64,000 bases of DNA from Semisulcospira habei (GCA_036245525.1 BTPG01000004.1:15947264-16011263), one strand, 5' to 3'. Shown: positions 43,010-54,936, counted from the stretch's first letter. Made by a program: numbers and translations. The notes: generated by a model not told the origin, from the letters alone.

Positions 43010-43525
43010 CTCAAAAACTGAAGAGCTCTCGACATCTCGGGTAACCTCTAACTTGAAAAACCAGTGTGTCTAACTCTAATACAATGAAATTCTCACTGGT
43101 CTCAAAAATTCACATATTGGCTTGTGTTCCGAATCAGGGCAGATCTTCTTTATGAATGCTGGGAGATGAAATTTAGACTTTACTTTTGCCAAACTCGTCA
43201 TAACTTTTAAAACAGCGCTGACTTAAAACTGATACTTTTTTTTTTAAAGATTTTTTTTCCTCTGAGAAAGATATACGATAAGTCCGAGGTGCGACGCAAA
43301 TGTGTTGAAATAAGAAGGGAAACTTTCTAGACCAGACTCAAGTGTTGTTTTGAGCAACAACAAAAATGTGTAAATCCCCCAAAACATGCTTTATAATTTC
43401 TCTGGAGCATGTGCGTATCAGGGGAATTAATTTCGCCGCGAGACAAAAGCTGTGTGTTCTACACCATTACCTTACCACCTGCGCCCCTCGAAATCGCCTT
43501 TGGGTGGAAACTGATACCAGGCGTT
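43010..43525. other. Nothing recognised
   Basis: No gene or repeat family was identified. Confidence 0.3.
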
Positions 43526-43622
43526 GGTCTGTGATTTTAGACCTTACGACCTGCGGCCGTAAGATCCAAAATCACAGACCAGCGCACACGATGGCCGTAA
43601 GGTCCAAAATCACACACTAGGA
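43526..43622. mobile_element. Family E hairpin with duplicated right arm
   Basis: GGTCTGTGATTTTAGACCTTACG ... CCGTAAGATCCAAAATCACAGACC, then a second CCGTAAGGTCCAAAATCACAC. Confidence 0.75.
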
Positions 43623-43759
43623 CAGATAATTATGATCCTTAATGTCCAACAAGATGAGGATTTCATCCCAAAGTCGACAGTATTGTTTGGAGCTCAGATG
43701 CGTTTATCTTTTATGAACATTCAGAGTTGTTCGTATTTTTAGGCTTATTATGCTGATCC

Positions 43760-43990
43760 ATTTCTCCCCTCTCTAAGTCAACCTCTGATCAACACACACG
43801 TCGGCGCACACAAATAAAGACGGACACACGGCGCTTGCCGTCATTCGTACGCTTGTGGGTTTGTGTAACGACAGAAATACATCTCCTTCTATTCTAACCC
43901 ACCCTCTGATCCACACATACTGGCACACAGAAATAAAGACGGACACACCATTCCTGCCATTCGTAAGCTCTGTGGTCTGCGCAGCATAGC
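43760..43990. repeat. Tandem duplication of about 115 bp
   Basis: CTCTGATCAACACACAC ... AAATAAAGACGGACACACGG recurs as CTCTGATCCACACATAC ... AAATAAAGACGGACACACC. Confidence 0.8.
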
Positions 43991-44036
43991 TATTCTGAAG
44001 AAGAATGATAGCACGAGCAGCGAAATGACGTCACCT

Positions 44037-44092
44037 CAACCGCCGTGAGATGGCCTTAGTCGCCTGCTCGGCGTTAAACCCAAATAACTAAC
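44037..44092 (-). repeat. Dispersed TTAGTTATT...TTTAACGCC repeat
   Basis: Minus-strand copy of 11887-11944. Confidence 0.6.
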
Positions 44093-44249
44093 GACGTCAC
44101 CTCAAGCTTCACGTCATGGCATCATTAGTCCCACTGACGACGCCGTGTTCATAGTGACGACTCGATGTCACACATCACTTATCGCAGTACTAACATTTGA
44201 TGTATCAGAGAATCAACTTTGCAATTTTCTTGCTGATTGTCATGCTTAG

Positions 44250-44605
44250 AGCCGGCTTACAGGTCACATTTTTTACCAGCCCTATCTCAGGCCAGGGACA
44301 ATCAGCAGGCTTATGGAAACACTTTTAATGAAAAATCATGCGGGTATTAATGAAAAGATAGCTTTTTTTCGTAAAAGAAAAATTAAAGTTAAGTAAGCTG
44401 TTTTACAAATGACTCCGAAAAAGTGGTGCAGAAAATTGTCTGATTTTCACACATAGGGCATACAGGTCACAATTGACCTAATTGTACCCGACAGCCGAGA
44501 CAAACTGTAGGCTTATGTAAATACCGTATACGAAAATTCATGCGATTATTTATGAGAAGAATGTTTGTTTTTTATTCGTAAAAAAAGATTCAATTGTTTT
44601 AAGAT
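44250..44605. repeat. Diverged tandem duplication of about 200 bp
   Basis: GGCTTACAGGTCACATTTTTTACC ... GGCTTATGGAAACAC ... ATTCGTAAAAG-like blocks occur twice (from about 44256 and about 44460). Confidence 0.6.
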
Positions 44606-44689
44606 GTAACCCATATAATTCGCGAAATTAATTCCATAAACGTGAAAATATATTTTTAAAAAAAATCACTCAAAGCGTTCTAGATGTAC

Positions 44690-45250
<561 letters not shown>

Positions 45251-45491
45251 TACTTCTTTGCAAGACTGAATTTCTGCCCCGCACGCCAAAAACGTCATGT
45301 GCATGCTGTGAAATGCGCTCCGACCAGCCCCATTTCAAACTCTATCGTATTTTCAATACGGTAGACAAAAGTCACGGACCAGCGCACGGTAACATATTGT
45401 GGCCTGTTAGGTACTGTGGCCTGTGTGTTTCATACCCGGCACCAAGCGCGGGAAATGGGACGTTCGTGACTGAGCGAGGGCAGTGCCCGAC

Positions 45492-45559
<68 letters not shown>
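45492..45559. repeat. (AAT)n tail of the minus-strand LINE
   Basis: AAT units directly after ACAGCGCTTTTCTATAGCG (LINE 3' end, minus strand). Confidence 0.9.
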
Positions 45560-45560
<1 letters not shown>

Positions 45561-46124
45561 AGCGCTTTTCTATAGCGTCCTTCACCACTTACGCAGGCTC
45601 GGAACGCTTTACAAATAATTATAAACACACACAATAAACTACAATCACAACAACGAAAACAGTTCAGGCATACTAACCACAGTCTTTCACACAACGAACA
45701 CATTCTGTTTACAGTAACACCATCCAAAAATCACATGCTGGGAAGCAAAGGAAAATTAACACTGATATGCCAAATTAAAAAGATAGTTTTCAGGTTGGTT
45801 TTGAAAACAGAGAGTGTCCGGGATTGACGTACATGGGGAGGTAGAGAGTTCCACACATGAGGGACCTGGTACTGAAAAGACCGAGCACCTGCAGTCTTCA
45901 AGTTAAGTCTAGGCTGGACCAGTAATTTATGGGAACAAGAACGTAGGCTACGGGAAGGGCCTGGTTATGAGAGCACAGACTGGAGGAGAGGTACAGGGGG
46001 ATTGTGTTGTCAAAGTGCTTGTATGCCAGGGTAGCCATTTTATATTCAATTCTCTGTTTGACAGGAAGCCAGTGGATTTGTTTTAACAGAGGGGTAACAT
46101 GGTCAGAGCGTTTCTTGTGAAGAA

Positions 46125-46742
46125 TTAATCTGGTTGAGTTGTTTTGAATGCGACAAAGTTGATCTGAGGTGACGCCTGCAAGAAGCGAATTGCAATAGTC
46201 AAGACGAAAAGGATGCGAGAACAGACAAGCTGTGCAATGGTCTTTTCTGTCACAAACGGTCTTATGATGCTAAGACTACGTAGTTCTAAGTAGGCAGTGC
46301 GACTAATGTGGCTAACCTGCCTCTCCATAGACAAGGTAGAGTCGAAGTAAACACCAAGATTCTTCAGCTCTGCTTTAAATGGAATTTCGTGGCCACATAT
46401 GGTTATGTGATTAATACAAGAGACAGAGGTACGAGTACGAGTACCCATAACCATGCTTTCGGTTTTGTCATCATTCAATTTGAGCTTGTTAGAAGTCATC
46501 CAATCTTTAACTTCACTACTGCAGTTTCCCATGCTAGAGACAACAGTTTGGAAGTTCTGAGGGCGATCCGCCATAAGAAGCTGAGTGTCGTCAGCGTATT
46601 TGTGGAACTCAAAATTATTTCTTTTAATGATGTGAGGCACGGGTTCAGTATATAGTGAGAAAATCAGTGGACCCAGAACCGATCCCTTCGGTACACCAAA
46701 CTTCAGCTGTACCGGCTGAGAAACAGCACCATTGACGCTCAC
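46125..46742 (-). pseudogene. LINE reverse-transcriptase palm segment
   Basis: 205 residues. GVPKGSVLGP (residues 16-25) is the reverse-transcriptase block 4 motif and KYADDTQLL (48-56) holds the catalytic aspartates. DWMTSNKLKLNDDKTE (about 81-96) and LKNLGVYFDSTLSM are the following conserved blocks. The frame breaks at 46125, after which the thumb/C-terminal region continues in another frame. The catalytic residues are intact, but the protein is a fragment. Confidence 0.85.
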
Positions 46743-47059
46743 AGACTGGTACCTGTCCTCAAGGTAGGACTTAAGTCATGTAAGTGCAACACCTGAAATG
46801 CCAAAGGAAATATGCAAACGATCAAGAAGAATTGTGTGATCTAAGGTGTCAAAAGCTGCTGACAGGTCTAAAAGTGACAGCACAGACACATGTCAGACAT
46901 CAGCATGAGTAAGCAGGCTGTTTGTGATGTGAAGCAAAGATGGTTTTGTGCTGTGATTCTTGCGGTAAGCTGATATAACTCTAACAGGCGATTTCTACTC
47001 AGATGATCAACCAATTGGCTGAGAACAACTTTCTCCAAAACCTTGGACAGAAAAGGTAG

Positions 47060-47515
47060 GTAATTCAAATTCAAAAATTTTTATTGTGTCAGTCTAGCAG
47101 ACAAATTTTCTTTCGTTGGGATCACATGCGCGCGTACGGTTTTAGCCACATTAAGACAATTATGACAATGGTGAAAAAACCAAGAGCACACAAACAAACA
47201 AACAAACAAAAAAAACAACAAAAACAACAACCAACAACAATAACAACACTACAGGACCACAGTGTTCGTGGTATAGGAGTGAATCGGCCACTTGCAAGGT
47301 GCCACTGCGACATCTGACGTGCAAGTTCCACGACGGCGTCAACAGGGAGAGAGAGATACGCTAGTTAACGCACTCTTCATTTAGGAGACGGATGGCCGAG
47401 GGTACAAATCTCCCCTTGTAGCGTTTGGTATTAACAAGAGGAGCCTTGAACCTACGGCCAGACGGGAGCTTTTGAAGGTGCTTAGAAAAATACCGGTCTG
47501 TAATTTTGAGTATGT
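47060..47515 (-). pseudogene. Nested LINE 3' end inside the CR1/L2-like LINE
   Basis: On the minus strand, KLPSGRRFKAPLVNTKRYKG then RFVPSAIRLLNEECVN is a typical LINE protein terminus. It is followed by a 3' UTR rich in GTTT and ending ACACAATAAAAATTTTTGAA. It interrupts the host LINE frame between GLDANILK and NYLPFLSKVLEKVV. The precise borders and target duplication were not resolved. Confidence 0.6.
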
Positions 47516-47536
47516 TAGCATCTAGTCCAGCTATTT

Positions 47537-48328
47537 TCAACAGCGGCCAAATACTACAGCCTGTTTAAATTGCTGAGGGACGGACCTTGACATCAGAGAT
47601 TGGTTGATAATCCTCGTGATAACACCAACCAGTTTATCAGAACATGACTTCAGTAGGTTCGTGGGCATGGGATCAAGAGAACAAAATTTTGCTGGCGAGG
47701 ACAAAATAAGCTTTTTCGCACTTTCCTCTGTAACAGGAGTGAAATTGTCGAGCAATGGACCACTATAAGAGACAAAGGTTGCACTGCTGGAAGAACTATC
47801 AAGTTCTTCACAAAATGTTGCAATTTTAGAGTCAAACAATATACAGAACTGGTCGGGAACTTCATCAGGTGGGATGTTGCTTTGAAAAACTGGCTCATAT
47901 GGCCTCCCGAGCAGTTCGTTGGTGATATTGTAATCTGACGGCCAGAAGTACAGTCCTCAAGCTTGCTGCAAAGAAGATTTTTTCTTGGCCGCATGCTGTG
48001 ATGACTTCAATATCGAGCGCTGCTTCACAAAAATCTGTCTATGAATAGTAAGACCACTGGATCTCCACTGTATTTCTGCACGCCTAAGCTCGCGCTTGGC
48101 GTCTCTGCGTTCTGTAGTAAGCCATGGGGCAGGAGAGCGAGCAGTAACACGTCTAGTGGTGAGCGGAGCGTGCTTATCCACGACACCAGAAACAGCTGTG
48201 TTGTATGTATCCAACAGTTCATGCTCTGCACAGCCGACCAACACAGTGTCACAAGCGTGCCTCACATCTGAGCAAAAATTATCCATGTTGATGCGTCGGA
48301 TGTTTCTGGAGGTGACAGCGCGTTTCAC
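47537..48328 (-). pseudogene. LINE linker and reverse-transcriptase N-terminal part
   Basis: Two overlapping frames, so at least one frameshift. HAPLTTRRVTARSPAPWLTTE and KRELRRAEIQWRSSG are typical of the segment between endonuclease and reverse transcriptase. LDPMPTNLLKSCSDKLVGVI and RSVPQQFKQAVV are the first reverse-transcriptase blocks. Confidence 0.75.
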
Positions 48329-48708
48329 GTGATCGGTGCAAAGCCAGATGAAGACTGAAGAAAACAGTTCTGTGATCAGACAGTAGTGAATCTGAAACTA
48401 CAACATCATGCACAGGACAAGTAGTCTCCTTTGTGATGAGCAGATCCAAGGTGTGTCCATGTCTATGAGTTGGGCCCTGGATATGTTGTTGCAGGCCATG
48501 GTCGGCAAGCAGTGAGCGTAAATGCTGTGCATCACTATCTGATGAGAGTTCATAATGAAAGTTATTTAATGCAACAGTTCGAGTCCAGAAAATCTGGAAA
48601 TTCGTTAAAAAATAAGCGAGGGGTCAATTAGTTTTGTCTGCTCGAATGTGGGCGGTATACAACAGTCAGAGACACCGTGGTGTGGCCGCTGATAGTGATA
48701 TCCACCGC

Positions 48709-49083
48709 CTAGAAGGTGCTGAACGACAGAGGTTTGCACAAGACACAGTCCTGCAAGGATTTCTTGCCGATTACAGCTATACCATCACCACGACGACCAC
48801 AGCTTGGAAATGACTGAAGGAAATACCCAGGAGCGGTCATCTCGGCCATGTAAGGCTCATCACCCACTTCTTGCAGCCAAATCTCAACAAGCAACAACAA
48901 GTCCAGTTTGTGGTCAATCACATAGTCACTTATCTCGGATGTTTTATTTCTGGAGGACTGAGTATTTAAACATGCCAGACACAGTATGGATGTGGCTTGC
49001 TTAGATGACAAGTAGCGGACAATTGGAATGGGGATCATGTTTCCAGAGAGCCTCGATTTCCTGTGGAGTGCGTGCAGGTTCAT
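48709..49083 (-). pseudogene. LINE endonuclease N-terminal part
   Basis: 124 residues: CLACLNTQSSRNKTSEISDY, LDLLLLVEIWLQ and GRRGDGIAVIGKK match the start of an apurinic-type LINE endonuclease (N, E in LLLVEIWL, then the G-G-I/V-A block). The later catalytic SDH part falls in disrupted sequence at about 48330-48700. Confidence 0.7.
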
Positions 49084-49609
49084 GGCCGGAGACAGGGATT
49101 GAAAACGTCGTCAGAAAATCCAACAGTTTGCCTAGTATCCCTTTAGAATTGACACTACAATTAAAGAAACAAGAAGGGGTGAACCATAACCCACAAAGTC
49201 TCTTCTATATGAGAGCCATAACCAACAAAGTCCCTTTTATATGCAAGCTTGTCCTCGATGACAATGGTTTTGTCTTTGGTCTCATTCTGATGTTGAAATA
49301 TCTCCTGTTTGAAAAAGCCTCGCAGATTTACCAATGTGTCAGTGAGCTCTATACGGGGCACAGTGCATACGCGTCACTGGTTTGAAAAACGTCATTTGTC
49401 AAGACGTAATTTTAGTTTGTACGTAATTTTATATTTTACGTAATAAGATTTTTTACTTTTCCTTGCAGATTTGAACAAAAATGGTGAGAAAACTAGAATT
49501 TCACGGTACAATTTCAGTCCTCTGTGAAGTGTGAAGTGAGGTTCACTTTACCTAGATATAATTATGATATTCAACTGTACACGCGCATTTTCTTCTGACA
49601 GCGCGGCGA

Positions 49610-49610
<1 letters not shown>

Positions 49611-49663
<53 letters not shown>

Positions 49664-49706
49664 CGTGCGTGTGTGCGTGTGTGTGCGTGTGTGAGTGTGT
49701 GTGTGT

Positions 49707-49796
<90 letters not shown>
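49611..49796. repeat. Compound (TG)n(GA)n microsatellite
   Basis: TG with TGCG variants, then GA 49708-49796. Confidence 0.98.
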
Positions 49797-49797
<1 letters not shown>

Positions 49798-50190
49798 GTG
49801 ATATCTAGAGTATTGCGTCGATGTCTGCGTGGTGACGGAGCTTCTGCTTTTACGTCACCGTCACTGTCTGATTTTCTCCATAAGTCGAGGTTTTTTCCTT
49901 TTTCCTTTTTTTCTGCATAGATTTAAATTTTACTTTAAAGAGTTCCAAAGATATAAAGCTGGTTAACGCACTTATTATTCTCCAATCTAGCTACATCTAA
50001 ATTGTCAAGTGAATATGACAACCATTACGGCCTCTAATGTGGCACAACCGACTTTTATAAACAGTCTTTTAATCCTTCAAAGAGACACCCAATTTTAACA
50101 TGCTCGGAGGCTTTCCTGGGCGCGCCTTGAACAAAGCACTTCCCCAAGTTCCAAGCTTGTACGTACACACATATCGGAGATTTTCGTGTT

Positions 50191-50203
<13 letters not shown>

Positions 50204-50281
<78 letters not shown>

Positions 50282-50307
50282 GCACACGCACACGCACACA
50301 CACACGT

Positions 50308-50379
<72 letters not shown>
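50204..50379. repeat. (CA)n microsatellite
   Basis: CA tract with CGCA variants near 50277-50312. Confidence 0.98.
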
Positions 50380-50381
<2 letters not shown>

Positions 50382-50605
50382 CTCTTCGCGCCAAAAGCAC
50401 GTTCAGCAGCGGGGATTACGTAACTAGACTGACATGATGTAATTTTTATCTGGTTTCTTTATTTGTCAGATTTGTAGATCTTCCCGCCTATCTCGTCATT
50501 GGCATGCTATTGAATTCGCCCCACAGCGACCCATCCTAAAATGTCTCTTTAATAAAAAAGAAGAGACTTGAAAAGCACGCTTAGAAAGGACAATTGCAAC
50601 ACCCT

Positions 50606-50685
50606 TTAACTCATTCGAGACGTGTCGTCTCCGGATACGAGGCATAAACAGCGTATCCGGAGGTGGCACGTCTCGGATGAGTTAA
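50606..50685. mobile_element. Family C element, complete
   Basis: 80 bp TTAACTCATTCGAGACGTGTC ... GGCACGTCTCGGATGAGTTAA. Confidence 0.85.
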
Positions 50686-50845
50686 CAGTGTATTAATTTT
50701 TTTCGGCTTTTAAGAAAGACAAGAAGGGTATTATGTTCTTGTCTGCTTGTCCATTTAGGAAACGGACGCACCGACAAGTATATAATGCACTCTTGTACTT
50801 ATCTGTTTTAGTGTGCGTCCAAGCAAAAAGACGGGCGAGTTACAT

Positions 50846-51324
50846 ATCTATTTCTTACACACCTCCTTCTTTGATGCCTTCGAGCGGAAAAGCTGTATCA
50901 AACACGTGTGTGATATAGCCGTGTTGCCTGAACGGCCAAGTATGCACAACATTATCCTGTAGAAAGTCTGGTCAACAAAAAGGTATGGGTCCACGGGATA
51001 TTGAAACTTGACCTACTTTCAGCTCACGCGAAATGACATCATTTCACAGTGACGACTGGCACCCTGGGGTCATGTACTGCGCTATTAGGAACATTTGTCT
51101 GGCATCCACAATATTGACGTCACATTACAAAGTAAATTACGTCAAGACCTTTGCCAAGACACAATGGCGGCTAGGTGTATGCTGAAGACCAGCTGACATC
51201 GGATTTATGCCAAGCCAAGAAAAAGGTGATCCGTGTTTAGGTGATACTGGGTAATGATATAGGATAAGGTTTTAAAACAACTCGAGTGAGATTCTTAGTA
51301 TCACCTAAACATCGAAGAAAGATT
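50846..51324 (-). mobile_element. Family D element, copy 3
   Basis: TTTCTTACACACCTCCTTC, hairpin AGCTGTATCAAACACGTGTGTGATATAGC, body, then TTTAGGTGATACTGGG ... GGATAAGGTTTTAAAACAACTCGAG. Inverted relative to copies 1 and 2. Confidence 0.75.
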
Positions 51325-51891
51325 CTTTATTTCTTACACCTCCTTCTTTGCCACCTTTGAACGGAAAAGCTGTATCACACACTTGTGATACGAGTGTGAT
51401 ACAGCCATAGTGTGCGGACGGACACGTGTGCACGATATTGTCTTGTAGAAAATCTGGTCAACAAAAAGGTACGGGCACACACGATATTGAAATTTGACCT
51501 ACTTTCAGCTCACGCGCAATGACATCATTTCACAGTGACGATTGACACTCTGGCGTCATGTACTGCGCTATTAGGAACATTTGTCTGGCATCCAAAATAT
51601 TGAAATCACTTTACAAAGTAAATGATGTCAAGACCTTTGCCAAGACACAACGGTGGCTGTGTTGTGACTAGGTGTGTGCCGAAGACCAGCTGACATCGGA
51701 TGTATGGAAATAAAAAGGTGAGTAAAAAAATATATTTAGTCTTACATCGGTGTTTAGGTGATACTGAGAATCTCACTCTCGTGGTCTTAAAACCTTATCC
51801 TTCTCGCTTTCGCTCGTAGCGGATAAGGTTTTAACACCACGAGAGTGCGATTCATAGTATCAACTAAACACCGATGTAAGATTCTATATAC
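51325..51891 (-). mobile_element. Family D element, copy 4, in tandem with copy 3
   Basis: Same orientation as copy 3, which it directly follows. Complete: hairpin AGCTGTATCACACACTTGTGATAC, body, and full terminal foldback (TCTTACATCGGTGTTTAGG ... CTCTCGTGGTCTTAAAACC and complement). Confidence 0.8.
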
Positions 51892-51895
51892 AGCA

Positions 51896-52052
51896 TCTTC
51901 GTTCAAAGGTCCTGGTAAATCAAAGCGGCACAGTTGCAGTGAGCATGAATTGATCAATGTTCAGGCCGTACCCCATAGGTATTAGCTATTCCTGTCCCCC
52001 ATAAACCTGCCCGTTACGGCCGTCTGCTATCACTTCGGTGCCGTGTACTTTA
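51896..52052 (-). repeat. Dispersed repeat I, minus-strand copy
   Basis: GGTAAATCAAAGCGGCACAG ... CACTTCGGTGCCGTG. Confidence 0.7.
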
Positions 52053-52141
52053 ACTCACTCAAGGTGCCCCGCATCAATAGCTGAGAAAGTGTATACCGCT
52101 GCCGCCGGACGTGCATTGTATTCTTGTCCGTATGTCCAGTT

Positions 52142-52545
52142 TAACCTGTTCAGTGAAGAGAAAATGTGAACACCAACCAAATGCAAGAGTATAGATCCTC
52201 ATGAGCCCCCGCAACTGCGGGGACACATGAGGATTTATGCCTCTTGCTACAAGCACTTTGAATCCATGTTTCTGCGATATCAATTAATTTAATTTTGTTT
52301 TATTTTATTTTATTTTAACGATTTAATTTTTTTAATTAATTTTTTTTATATTGTTGTTGTCGTTGTTGTTGTTGGGGGGGGGGGTGTGGGTGTCTTGTAT
52401 TAACCCATTCAGCCCTGACGCACTGCAGCAGGAGATGAGTCGACCATGATAATTCAAGGGTAGTGCCAGATTAGCTTGGCGGCTGAATGAGTTAACAAAG
52501 ATTGTATAAACAGAGTCTGCATCAGCTGACACTGAACTGCTTTAT
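52142..52545. mobile_element. Family A2 element interrupted by repeats
   Basis: Left end TTAACCTGTTCAGTGAAG; hairpin 52181-52252 (ATGCAAGAGTATAGATCCTC ... ATGAGGATTTATGCCTCTTGC). The right part, AGATTGTATAAACAGAGTCTGC ... GACACTGAACTGCTTTA, resumes after T-rich sequence, a G run and a B element. Confidence 0.55.
52400..52495. mobile_element. Family B deletion derivative
   Basis: 96 bp between TTAA copies: the left half up to TTAGCTTGGCG joins directly to GCTGAATGAGTTAA, so the right hairpin arm is gone. Confidence 0.75.
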
Positions 52546-52664
52546 ATATTAAAAAAAAAAGCTGAGTTGAAACCCCTCAAACTCGATTAAAAAAAAAATC
52601 TGTTGTAATTGTTATTTCTAAGCGCGTTTCTTTCTTTGTTGGGATTTTCTTTTTCTTCTCATTC

Positions 52665-52832
52665 AACCCGACGCACGTATTTCCCAAATTTTGGAGGAGT
52701 CATCTAACGTCTATGCACCTGTTGCAGGAGATGGATCGACCATGACAGGCGCCAAGCTAATCTGGCACTACCCTTGAATTAGCATGGTCGACCCATCTCC
52801 TGCTGTAGTGCGTCAGGGCTGAATGGGTTGAC
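52665..52832. mobile_element. Family B element, left hairpin arm deleted
   Basis: CTCATTCAACCCGACGCACG ... CGTCAGGGCTGAATGGGTT; the left arm stops at CCATGAC and jumps to AGGCGCCAAGC. Confidence 0.7.
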
Positions 52833-52912
52833 GCGCTTTGCAGTCAACTTTCTGGTCCCTTTTTTTCCTCCCCTTGACAACAGATCACTACTTCGTGCAA
52901 AGGAATTGTTTA

Positions 52913-53028
52913 TTATACTGACGAGCAAAAGAAATGCGCTACTGATGTTTGGGATCATCGCAAACACTAAACTGTTTCCGATGATTCCCAAAACGTCGCA
53001 TTTCTTTTGCTCGTTAGCATATTTTGTG
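52913..53028. mobile_element. Family L hairpin
   Basis: TGACGAGCAAAAGAAATGCG ... CGCATTTCTTTTGCTCGTTA, with an inner pair GGGATCATCG / CGATGATTCCC and loop CAAACACTAAACTGTTTC. Confidence 0.7.
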
Positions 53029-53304
53029 TTGAATACCGATTTAGGATCGTCGATACACGCCATGTCTAGCGTTATTTAATTCATTTAATTTTTTCAAGCC
53101 GGAACACCCACATGTGGCTACAGGACAAAAACAAAACTTGATTAAAAAAAAAAAAGAAAGAAAAAAAAAACTCAAAAAAATTGAAGAAGTGATGTGGTTG
53201 CACTGAACTGATACCGAGTTCACGAACTGAGGGAAGTCTCGCTGCCTCCAGACCAAACAGGTGACTGACTTGTGGGTAACATGCAAAGAAATTCCCAACA
53301 GAAA

Positions 53305-53612
53305 ACAAACACACTTAGAAAGGACGAGTACCACGCAAATTATTGAATATTTCGGGTTTAGAGTAGGGCGTTGAATTCTTCTTCGTGTTGTCCGTTTCCC
53401 CCCCCCCCCCCCCCCCCAAAAAAAAAAAAAAAAAAAAAAAACAGGTTCTTGTACAACGGACGTACAGAAAAGAATTCAACGCACTGCTTGTCTTTCTTAG
53501 GCGAGAAATGTAACTGACTCTTTGGAAACGGATTCTAAAACGAAAATGTAATCAGTTATGGCATGCTTGACCTTTCTAAGCGTGTTTCTTTCTTTGTCGG
53601 GATCTACGGTGG
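53305..53612. mobile_element. Family K inverted-repeat element
   Basis: AAACACACTTAGAAAGGACGAG is mirrored by GACCTTTCTAAGCGTGTTT. An inner pair GCGTTGAATTCTTCT / AGAATTCAACGC flanks a homopolymer block of about 20 C and 23 A. Confidence 0.6.
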
Positions 53613-53739
53613 GAGTGTAGCAGGAGGCATTGTTATTTGTGCCAAGAACTAAATTTGCTGTTGCGGCCAGAACCAGTTATCTGTTTGTCAGTGTATGCAC
53701 ACTTGCTAATATTTTATCCTACCGGCATTATAAGATATT

Positions 53740-53925
53740 GGTAGCAGGGGTTTGCTACACGGACCCTTGTAGGCCTCAGGGAGGTCAAAGGAACCATTGT
53801 ACCCCGAAGGCTGAGGGAGGTCAAAGGAACCATTGTACCCCGAAGACCAAAGGCCTGAGGGATATAATGGTTCCTTTGACCTCCCGAAGGCCTACAAGAG
53901 TACATGGGCATGTCCCCGCTACCAA
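53740..53925. mobile_element. Foldback with duplicated arm (Family H)
   Basis: GGTAGCAGGGG ... GTAGGCCTCAGGGAGGTCAAAGG. The unit GGAGGTCAAAGGAACCATTGTACCCCGAAG occurs twice; its complement GGTTCCTTTGACCTCCCGAAGGCC and CCCCGCTACC occur once on the right. Confidence 0.75.
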
Positions 53926-54019
53926 GAACTTATTTGTTTTCATTCCTCCAATGTTTTCGTAAAACAAAGCAAGAAGAAATCTTCCGACCTGGACCACGCC
54001 AGACATGACTGACGATAAA

Positions 54020-54328
54020 GGAATATACATTTATACATAATAGACTTATGACGTAATTTAAAATCTTTTATGACGTTGCCGTCTCCAATAGTGTGCCTGT
54101 TGTTTGGAACAACACTAAGTCACTTTGTACATTAGAATGTTTAGGTGATCAAAGACGCGTCAAAAAGAGGGCTACAAAAAAGTCGGCCATTAGTTGCTAC
54201 AAGGGATTTTTTTGTATCCCGGTCACATGGTACGGTTTGCGCTAACTGAAGTGACTGGTCGTGTGACGTAGGGATGAAAACAATCATAATTACCCGCCTG
54301 TCTCCAATCACCTCGTTGTTGCGAGAGA
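54020..54328. other. Nothing recognised
   Basis: Unique-looking sequence with no supported feature. Confidence 0.3.
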
Positions 54329-54330
54329 CT

Positions 54331-54543
54331 TTAACTCATTCACCCCGACACGTCACAGCAAGACATGGATCAAGCATGATAGTTCAAGGGTGGTGCTAGA
54401 ATAGCTTGGCGCCGATAGGCACCAAGCTTTTCTGGCACCACCCTTGAACTATCATGTTCGATATGTCTCTAGAATTGTAACTCAGTCCTTCAGAGGGCAA
54501 CTTTAAAATTTGGGGATCTCGGTCCTCGGGTAGAATGTGTTAA
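54331..54543. mobile_element. Family B element, complete
   Basis: 213 bp TTAACTCATTCACCCCGACAC ... GGTCCTCGGGTAGAATGTGTTAA; hairpin centred on GGCGCCGATAGGCACC. Confidence 0.85.
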
Positions 54544-54547
54544 AAAT

Positions 54548-54550
<3 letters not shown>

Positions 54551-54597
<47 letters not shown>

Positions 54598-54606
54598 CGT
54601 GTGTGC

Positions 54607-54637
<31 letters not shown>

Positions 54638-54668
54638 TGTGTGCGTGCGTGCATGCGTGCGTGCGTGT
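54551..54668. repeat. (TG)n(TGCG)n microsatellite
   Basis: TG then TGCG units. Confidence 0.97.
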
Positions 54669-54866
54669 TCGTTCGCCTGTTTTGCGTCACTGCCTTTACG
54701 CGCTAACCTGACAGGCTGCTTAGAATGTAGGCCTCCGGTGATTTATCATCGACTCTTGTATCAGGTGGCAGGGATTGCAACCCAAGACTCTACGCGTCAG
54801 AGGCCCTCGTTCGCAATTTCTTTTGTACTGTCGCAATGTTGACAGTCCCAGCACTAACTCCTTCCA

Positions 54867-54936
54867 TCAACTGACATAGATTCTCATCAGTCCCTGCAGC
54901 AGCAGGGGCTGATGAGAATCTGTGTCTCTTGCTTGC
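54867..54936. mobile_element. Family A hairpin with matched arm change
   Basis: ACATAGATTCTCATCAGTCCCTGCAG ... CAGGGGCTGATGAGAATCTGTG. It has ATCAG/CTGAT, the same paired change as 38531-38601. Confidence 0.75.

Larger units (their letters stand above)
45490..49130 (-). pseudogene. Decayed CR1/L2-like LINE
   Basis: Reading the minus strand in order, there is an endonuclease piece (49083-48709), a linker (48328-47957), the reverse-transcriptase fingers (47994-47537 and 47074-46868), the palm with YADD (46742-46125), a C-terminal part after a frameshift (HVTPLLKQIHWLPVKQRIEY, about 46115-46000), a 3' UTR and an ATT tail. The domain order and C-terminal HWLPV motif are typical of the CR1/L2 group; the exact clade is uncertain. 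Several frameshifts and stops and a nested insertion (47060-47515) make it inactive. It is nearly full length, so its 5' end probably lies near 49130. Confidence 0.82.
49195..50570. mobile_element. 2-kb AAGTCCCTTCTAT-ended repeat, copy 2
   Basis: Collinear with 2034-4058 but without the RTE insertion and block duplication. The start is doubled (ACCATAACCCACAAAGTCTC, then AACCAACAAAGTCCC). It ends GTCTCTTTAATAAAAAAGAAGAGAC, a decayed version of the terminal palindrome. Confidence 0.55.
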
